12,429 nt of DNA, taken from an uncultured Mycoplasma sp. (GTDB taxonomy: Bacteria; Bacillota_I; Bacilli_A; Mycoplasmatales; Metamycoplasmataceae). The position numbers and the translations under genes were made by a program. Of this stretch, positions 6,637 through 12,429 are shown one piece after another. Below the pieces are notes generated by a model. It did no database searches and had not been told where the DNA came from. It saw only the letters and a program-made list of their open reading frames with translations. The DNA lies in the NCBI GenBank assembly GCA_949293065.1, contig CASFBV010000060.1:1-12429 (forward strand), given 5' to 3'. Numbering within the stretch: the stretch's first letter is position 1; each line of letters starts with the position of its first letter.

Positions 6637-8276
6637 TGATTAGGTTAAATGCGGACGAATTAAAAAAAGCTATAGAATCAGCATCCAATAAATTGTTCAA
6701 CAATAAAGAAAGAATTGATGCTCTTAATGTTTTTCCTGTTCCTGATGGAGATACTGGAACAAATATGTCATCAACAATTCAAAAAGCGACTGAATTAATT
6801 GCAAATATCAATTTCGAAACTGTTAAAGATTTAATGGCACAAGTTTCAAAAAATATGTTGTTATCTGCAAGAGGTAATAGTGGTGTTATTTTATCTCAAA
6901 TTTTTAAAGGATTTTCAGTTGCCTGAAGTTCATTAGATGAATTAACCGCACAAAATATTATTGATGGTTTTGTATCTGCTTCTAAAACTGCTTATGGTTC
7001 AGTTTTAAAACCAATTGAAGGAACAATTCTAACTGTTATTAGAGAAACATCTGAAGAGTTATCTAAAATTAAATTAACTCCAAAAACAACAATAGAAAAA
7101 GTTTTTGAAACCGCTCAAAAAGCTGCAAAAAAATCATTATTAAATACTCCTAATCTTTTACCAACATTAAAAGAAGTTGGAGTTGTTGATTCTGGTGGAG
7201 AAGGTTTATTGATGATTATTGAAGGTATGTTATCATCACTTCAAGGAAAGTTTGTTGAAGTAGATTTAGATTCAACTAAACCTTTTTCTACTGTTTCTAA
7301 TATTGAAGTTTATTCAGGAGAATTTGGATATTGTACAGAATTAATTATTAAAATTAATGATGTTGAAAAATTTTCAAAAAGTAAATTTATTTCAAAAATT
7401 GAAAAACTTGGAAATTCAATGGTTGTTGTAGATGATAAAGATATTTTAAAATTACATATTCATACAGTTAAACCTGGAGAAATTTTAAATTTAGGTCAAA
7501 AGATTGGGGAATTTTTAGCAGTTAAGGTCGAAAATATGACTGAGCAAGCAAATAATACAAAATCAAATGTTGAAGGTATTAAAAATTATGAAAAAAACAA
7601 AAAACAGCCAAGTAAAAAGAATGCAATTATTTCATGTAATTCAGGTAATGGATTTATTCAAATAATGAAAGACATGGAATGTGATTATATTGTTGAAGGT
7701 GGTCAATCAAATAATCCATCAGCACAAGAAATAATGGAAGCAATTGAAATTGTTAATGCTGAAAATGTTATTATTCTTCCAAATAATTCAAATGTTATTT
7801 TGGCAGCACAACAAGCAGCAAAAATTAAATCTGATAAAAATATTTTTATTGTTCCAACTAAGTCACAAGTTGAGGGAATAACAGCAATTATGAATTATTC
7901 TTCTGAACTTGATGTAAATGACAATTTGGAAGAAATAAATCAAAGTTTAAAAAATTTGGTTGTTGGCGAAATAGCACAAGCTGCAAAAGACACAACAATT
8001 AATAAAGTTAAAGTTAAAAAAGGTCATTATTTAATGATTCAACAAGGAAAAATAATTGGAACTAAAAAAGATTTAATTTCTTCATCACAAGGTTTAATAG
8101 ATAAAATGATTAAATCTAAAAAAAGATTGGAAATCATTGTTATTTACTATGGACAAAATGTAAGTGAAATTGAAGCAAAAGAAATAGAAAAATATATTCT
8201 AAGTAAATATGATGTTGAAGTTCAAATTCAAAGAGGTGGACAACAAATTTATGATTTTATTTTTGGATTGGAGTAA
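6636..8276 (+). CDS. fakA: Fatty acid kinase catalytic subunit FakA (DAK2 domain, YloV-like)
   Basis: FakA phosphorylates a fatty acid bound to a FakB carrier, producing acyl-phosphate for phospholipid synthesis. The product has 546 residues, a normal length. The N-terminal DAK2-type kinase domain shows PVPDGDTGTN (34-43) with the Mg/ATP-binding aspartates D37 and D39, ARGNSG (78-83), KPIEGT (125-130) and VVDSGGEG (183-190). The middle domain keeps Cys233 and the H274-I-H276 pair, which match the zinc ligands described for Staphylococcus aureus FakA. The rest forms the FakB-contacting C-terminal domain. One TGA (6924-6926) is Trp, so the apparent break is not real. GGAG at 6625-6628 serves the start, which overlaps the upstream stop. 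FakB is not in the window. Confidence 0.9.
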
Positions 8277-8280
8277 TTAA

Positions 8281-9273
8281 ATGGATAAAGTAATTATATT
8301 TGATGTTATGGGGAATGATAATGGAGTCAAAGCGGGTGTTTTGGCTGCTGTTGATTTTGTTAAAGAAAACATTGAATATAAAGTTATTTTAGTAGGTGAT
8401 CAAGCAGAGATTAATAAATATTCTGGAGAAACAGAACAAATAAAAATAGTTCATAATCCAAATATTGTTAAAAAATCAGTAGAGGACATAATGAATGCTC
8501 ATAAAGAAGATAATTCAATGAATGAATCTTTAAAACTTTTAAAAGAAGGTAAAGGCTTAGCTGTTCTATCATCTGGTGATAGTGGAAAATATTTAGCAAG
8601 TTCTATTATGCTCATAAAAAGATTACCAGGAGTTCAAAGACCTGCTTTCATGTCAATTATTCCAACAATTAAAGAAGACAAAAAGTTTCTTTTGTTAGAT
8701 GAAGGAGCTAATTTAACAACAAATGAAGATTATTTAATTCAATGAGCAAAACTTGGCGCTGCATTTTCAAAAAATGTTTTAAAAGTTTCAAATCCAAAAG
8801 TTTCAATTTTGAATATTGGCACTGAAGATTTTAAAGGAATGTCATATCATCAAAAAGCAAATGAAATTTTAAAAAATTCAAAATTGAATTTTGAGTATAA
8901 TGGTTTTATCGAATCAAGATACTTATTAGAGGGTGAATGTGACGTTGTAGTAGCGGATGGATATAGTGGTAATATGACTTTAAAAGCTTTGGAAGGAACT
9001 GTGTTATCATTTTCAAGATTAATGAAATCTAAAATCAAAAAAAATCTATGAAGAAAACTATGTGCCTTCATGATGAAAGGAGCATTCAATGATCTAAAGG
9101 AACATTTAGATTATAGAAATGTTGGTGCTGCTTGAATTTTGGGAGTTAACGGCATTGTTATTAAAGCACATGGTGGTAGTGATAAAAAAGCTTATTTAGG
9201 TGCATTAAATCAAATTAAAATTGCAATTGAATCAAATGCTTTGGAAGAATTTAAAAAAGCAATTGAACAGTAA
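8281..9273 (+). CDS. plsX: Phosphate acyltransferase PlsX
   Basis: PlsX interconverts acyl-ACP and acyl-phosphate; PlsY then transfers the acyl group to glycerol-3-phosphate. The product has 330 residues, the usual length. Motifs: FDVMGND (7-13), which resembles the family's D-MGGD start; GDSGKYL (99-105), which corresponds to the GNTGALL-type loop; NIGTEDFKG near 177-185; [11 protein letters not shown] (221-231); and [13 protein letters not shown] (289-301). Three TGA codons are Trp. The ATG is 4 bases after the fakA stop, with GGAG (8270-8273) overlapping the fakA end, so translation is probably coupled. Next to FakA, PlsX lets imported fatty acids enter both acyl-phosphate and acyl-ACP pools. 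An acpP gene, often found after plsX, is absent here. Confidence 0.95.
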
Positions 9274-9282
9274 AGGAATTAA

Positions 9283-9960
9283 ATGAACACGAAAATTGAA
9301 TTAAATGGTCTATTCAAAATATTGAAAATTAAACCAAAAAATATAAATCTTTATTATCAGGCTCTTACTCATAAAACATTTTCAAATGAAAATAAAACAA
9401 AATTATCATATGAAAAATTGGAATTCTTAGGTGATTCTATTTTGCAAATGTATTCAAGTTTATATATTTATGAAAAATTTAAAAAGCAAGATGAAGGTAA
9501 GATGTCGATTATTCGTTCAAAAAATGTTTCATCAGATTCATTAGCAAGAATTATTAAGTACCACAAAATAAATGATTTTTTAATTTGTTCAAACAATGTT
9601 GAAGAATTAAAAAATAATAATAAAATTTGTTCTGATATTTTTGAATCGCTTCTAGCAGCAATTTACTTAGATTTAGGTGAATGTGAAACTAAAAAATTTT
9701 TAAATAGATTTTTATTTAAACAAATTGATTTTACAGATACTGAAGAAGGAAATTTAAAAGATCCAAAAACTAGGTTGCAAGAATTGTTACAACCTATATT
9801 TAAAAAAGCAGTTCAGTATGAATGCATTCAAAAAGAAGGTAAGTGATATTGTAAAGTTATATGTATGAATAATACATATGGTAAGGGTGTTGGAAAGACA
9901 AAAAAAGAAGCAGAAATTAATTCTGCCGAGGATGCTCTTAAAAAATTTAAAACAAAATAA
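9283..9960 (+). CDS. rnc: Ribonuclease III
   Basis: RNase III cuts double-stranded RNA, mainly in rRNA precursor processing. The product has 225 residues. The catalytic domain has the signature YEKLEFLGDSIL with E44, E47 and D51, and SDIFESLLAAIYLD with D118 and E121; these match E38, E41, D45, D114 and E117 of the E. coli enzyme. A C-terminal double-stranded RNA-binding domain covers about 158-224 (DPKTRLQELLQ through GKTKKEAEINSA). One TGA (9844-9846) is Trp, and without it the RNA-binding domain would be lost. AAAGGA at 9273-9278 is the ribosome-binding site, overlapping the end of plsX. The plsX-rnc order is common in Firmicutes and usually continues with smc; here the operon stops and the opposite strand takes over directly. 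Confidence 0.96.
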
Positions 9961-9970
9961 CTATTTGTTT
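9950..9970. terminator. Possible weak bidirectional hairpin between rnc and the membrane-protein gene
   Basis: AAACAAA (9950-9956) and TTTGTTT (9964-9970) form a perfect 7-bp inverted repeat around a 7-base loop that holds both facing stop codons. T-rich tracts follow on both strands. The stem has only one G-C pair, so it is weak. It is the only hairpin I see at this junction. Confidence 0.3.
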
Positions 9971-10794
9971 CTTTTAATCAATTTTTTGTATATTATTCAT
10001 ACAATAAATGGAATAACAAGTATTACAAGTATTGAAATAAAAAATATTCTACGATATAGTTTATTTTTCTTTCTTACAATTTCATCAATTTCTGGTTGAG
10101 AAATAACTTCATTTCCAAAGAATGATTGAATATCAATAATTCTTTTTTTACGATAAACAGTAAAATAAATGTGGAATGCTAATGTTAGAACTAAAATTGC
10201 AATTAGGAAGAAACCTACAAGTTCTGGATTATGAGTGATATTGTGAATTCAATCTTTAAACGTAAAAACTCATCAGTTAACATCTTTTAATCATCAAAAT
10301 AATAGTGTAAAAATAGTTCCATAAAACATAAAGGCAATTACAATTCAATTTTGTCTTGCTTGGTTTTTAAATAATTTAATATAAAGATTAGAAATAAAAG
10401 GTGGTGTTAATCTTGAGCCTGCTAATAATGATTCACGATATAAAGCAACAGACTTAGAAAGTGCTCTTGTATCTAAAAGAACTGAGATAAATTTTCATAA
10501 TGTTAGTAAAAAACAAATAGTTCCAGGAACAAATCAAAAATGATTTACTTTATGCAAATAAACCGAAGAAAGTAAAGCAATATAAATTATTAATCCTAAA
10601 AGAATAACACTTGTAAATACAATTAAAAATTTTTGTTTATTTTTTTCGCTTTTAAAAACTTTATAAATCCCATTAGGAATAACACCTTCTGGATCTTTAA
10701 CATAGGTTGAATCTATTTTTTTAAGTGTTACTTTCTCTGGAGATTCTATAAAAGTAATAGTTCCAGTGTTATAAATTGGTTTAATATCTAACAT
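9961..10794 (-). CDS. Five-helix membrane protein of unknown function, last gene of an ABC operon
   Basis: The product has 277 residues and is one gene once TGA is read as Trp (about nine TGA codons). It has a soluble N-terminal region of about 55 residues, then predicted helices at about 56-80, 86-107, 149-168, 192-213 and 249-269, with two charged cytoplasmic-looking loops (108-148 and 214-248) and a short basic C terminus (KKLIKRNK). There is no signal peptide and no motif I recognise. The start ATG lies 3 bases after the ABC ATPase stop, so the two are surely co-transcribed and probably translationally coupled. The stop TAG directly abuts the rnc stop. I infer a partner or accessory subunit of the neighbouring ABC transporter; an unrelated membrane protein is possible. 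Confidence 0.75.
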
Positions 10795-10797
10795 ATA

Positions 10798-11817
10798 TTA
10801 AATTCTATCATCTTGGACTATTTTTCCACGATTTAAATAAACAATTCTTTTTGCATATTTAGTAACATCAGGATCATGAGAAACCATAATTATTGTTTTT
10901 CCTTGTTCTTCATTTATTTTTTTTAGTAAAGTCATAACAGAATCACTTGTTCTTTTATCTAAAGCTCCTGTTGGTTCATCTGCAAAAATAATATCTGCAT
11001 TTTTAGCTAAAGCTCTTAATATGGATATTCTTTGCTGTTGCCCTCCAGACATTTGAGATGGATATTTATCCATAACATCTAAAAGATCAAATTCTTCAAA
11101 CATTTTTTTGATATCTAATTTATGATGTTTATCTTTTTGTAAAATAGCACCTGTTTCAACATTTTCATATCCTGTAATGTTGTTTAATAAATGGTATTGT
11201 TGAAAAATGAATGCAATATGATCACGTCTAAATGAAGTAAGTTCTCCATTTGATAAATATGGTAAATTTTTATTTTCAACAACAACTTGCCCCTCAGTTG
11301 GTCTATCAAGACCGGAAATGATATTCAATAATGTTGATTTACCTGATCCAGATTTTCCATATAAAACAACAAAATCACCTCTTTTAATTGTTAAGTTAAG
11401 GTTAGTTAAAACTTTTGTCACTTTTTTGTTTCCAGAGATATAATCTTTTGAAACATCAATAACTTCAATAATATTATCATCTGTATTTTGAAGATCTTTA
11501 TATTCATCTGCTTTTCTTTTAAATTGATTTTTATGTTTTATTTTTCTAATGTCTTTTGATGATACATCTAAAACTAATGTTTGACTTTTTTCATTTTCAT
11601 TATATTCATTATTTTCAATTTGTTGTTCTGTAGTATCAAATCTACTTATTTTTGTAGTATCCACAAAAACTTCAGACTCTATATTTTCTTTTTTAATATT
11701 TGGATAATTTTTACTTTGTTTTTTCATTTCTTTTTCCATTTTTCGATCTTCTTTGTATAAAACATTTATTTCTTTTGTATCTCTTTTTTTGTTTATGTAT
11801 TTTTTAAATTTCCCCAT
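10798..11817 (-). CDS. ABC transporter ATP-binding protein, LolD/MacB type, with long charged N-terminal extension
   Basis: The ATPase domain starts near residue 115 and holds Walker A GKSGSGKST (154-162), Q-loop Q206, signature MSGGQQQR (256-263), Walker B IIFADEP (276-282), the D-loop GALDKRT (284-290) and H-loop H314. This set, with DRPTEG after Walker A and TSFRRDHIAFIFQQYHLL before the signature, is typical of the LolD/MacB/FtsE group, which works with FtsX-like permeases rather than with classical importers. Total length is 339, against about 220-250 for the family, because of about 115 extra N-terminal residues that are very rich in Lys, Glu, Asn and Asp and probably disordered or coiled coil. 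GGAGGTCT precedes the ATG, and the permease stop lies one base upstream. The substrate is unknown. Confidence 0.92.
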   Translation of the reverse strand: MGKFKKYINKKRDTKEINVLYKEDRKMEKEMKKQSKNYPNIKKENIESEVFVDTTKISRFDTTEQQIENNEYNENEKSQTLVLDVSSKDIRKIKHKNQFKRKADEYKDLQNTDDNIIEVIDVSKDYISGNKKVTKVLTNLNLTIKRGDFVVLYGKSGSGKSTLLNIISGLDRPTEGQVVVENKNLPYLSNGELTSFRRDHIAFIFQQYHLLNNITGYENVETGAILQKDKHHKLDIKKMFEEFDLLDVMDKYPSQMSGGQQQRISILRALAKNADIIFADEPTGALDKRTSDSVMTLLKKINEEQGKTIIMVSHDPDVTKYAKRIVYLNRGKIVQDDRI

Positions 11818-11818
11818 A

Positions 11819-12429
11819 TTAGACCTCCTTCAATAACATAATTGGTTTTACTCTTCCTTGAACCATTCATGCAATCATACATGTAATAGCAAATACAAAT
11901 ATTATAATTCCAGCTGCAATCAATACATGAACAAATGATAATGACATTGGTAACAGAATTGATGTTGTTGCAAGAATTTGAGATAAGAATGATGGAATAA
12001 TTAATCATACTAATAAAATTGATAATAATATAGCTACAACAACAATAGGCACATAAATTGAGAAGAACATCATAACTTTTTCTCTTGTTGTATATCCTAG
12101 GATTCCAAAGATAGCGATGTTTCTTAAATTTTCATTAATAATCATTGATGTAACCATAATTAGAATTGTTAATGATATCACAAATGCAATAGCCATAACA
12201 ATAATTAAACCTTGATTAATTGTTGATGATGCATTTGTAATATATTGTTTTTCAACACCATTGGCAACTGCGTTACTTAATGATGAAGATAAGGCATCAT
12301 CTCCATAAATATCAATAAATTTATGAATCGCATTGTTTGCTATAACAGCATTTGCAGTATTTATTGCTTGACCAGAACCTGAACTATCATATTGAATATC
12401 TAAATTATCAATTCCAATAAGTTGTTTAA
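11819..12429 (-). CDS. FtsX/MacB-type ABC permease (C-terminal part; start beyond window)
   Basis: About 203 C-terminal residues are visible; the gene enters from the right edge. It has a predicted extracellular segment (DIYGDDALSSSLSNAVANG and around), then three membrane helices: one containing IIVMAIAFVISLTILIMV, one with YVPIVVVAILLSILLV, and one with AAGIIIFVFAITCMIAWM. Between the first two is the cytoplasmic NLRNIAIFGILGYTTREKV, matching the 'E-R-IGILRALG-' coupling helix of FtsX/MacB permeases, and the C terminus KPIMLLKEV resembles their P-xxLR end. Two TGA codons are Trp. TAA (11819-11821) is one base before the ABC ATPase ATG and the ATPase's ribosome-binding site lies inside the permease gene, so both are coupled. 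Together they probably move lipid or lipoprotein substrates or act in envelope remodelling. Confidence 0.88.

Noticed and set aside
8850..9089. Minus-strand frame opposite plsX
   Set aside because: Fully contained in the conserved C-terminal half of plsX on the other strand, with no ribosome-binding site or motif.
9878..10099. Plus-strand hydrophobic frame after rnc
   Set aside because: It overlaps the end of rnc in another frame and then runs antisense to the membrane-protein gene; its hydrophobicity mirrors the helices on the minus strand.
11793..12008. Minus-strand Asn/Ile/Cys-rich frame across the permease-ATPase junction
   Set aside because: Out of frame with both genes, which have continuous coding and coupled start and stop signals there.

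Overview
The window is AT-rich and every tryptophan codon I can read inside a confident gene is TGA, so the organism uses genetic code 4 and is a mollicute. Several reading frames that look cut short are intact once TGA is read as Trp. Gene content (exogenous fatty-acid kinase FakA, PlsX, Asp23/Gls24 protein, lipoprotein-like and repeat-bearing surface proteins, an EIIB-like relic) and a small coiled-coil repeat family suggest the Mesoplasma/Entomoplasma/Spiroplasma group. That placement is an inference, not a species identification.

Layout. 1-974: 3' part of a surface protein with beta-rich repeats and one C-terminal membrane anchor, followed by a terminator. 975-1694: no confident plus-strand gene; it holds two diverged tandem copies, about 300 bases each, of a minus-strand coiled-coil gene family, one clearly dead. 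1695-5604 (+): mnmE, tatD, a short lipoprotein-like remnant, a two-helix membrane protein and holB, closely spaced. 5605-6231 (-): a membrane-tethered EIIB-like protein lacking the phospho-cysteine, a terminator, tRNA-Arg(ACG) and tRNA-Cys(GCA). 6232-6351: divergent promoter region. 6352-9960 (+): Asp23/Gls24 protein, fakA, plsX and rnc in one tight operon. 9961-12429 (-): five-helix membrane protein, LolD/MacB-type ABC ATPase and the C-terminal part of an FtsX/MacB-type permease, all tightly coupled.

How the genes work together. FakA phosphorylates imported fatty acids (the FakB carrier is not in the window) and PlsX links acyl-phosphate with acyl-ACP, so this pair feeds phospholipid synthesis in a cell that takes up its lipids. 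mnmE, the tRNAs and rnc serve translation and RNA maturation; holB serves the replicative clamp loader. The minus-strand ABC operon probably forms one transport or envelope complex of unknown substrate.

Most of the window is conserved housekeeping sequence. I do not see a clear new multi-gene defence or mobile system. The least explained parts are the frameshifted lipoprotein-like fragment with the inverted repeat at its end, the EIIB relic without its cysteine, the decaying tandem coiled-coil copies, the -10-like hexamers placed 7-9 bases before three ATGs, and two convergent gene pairs whose stop codons abut with no gap.
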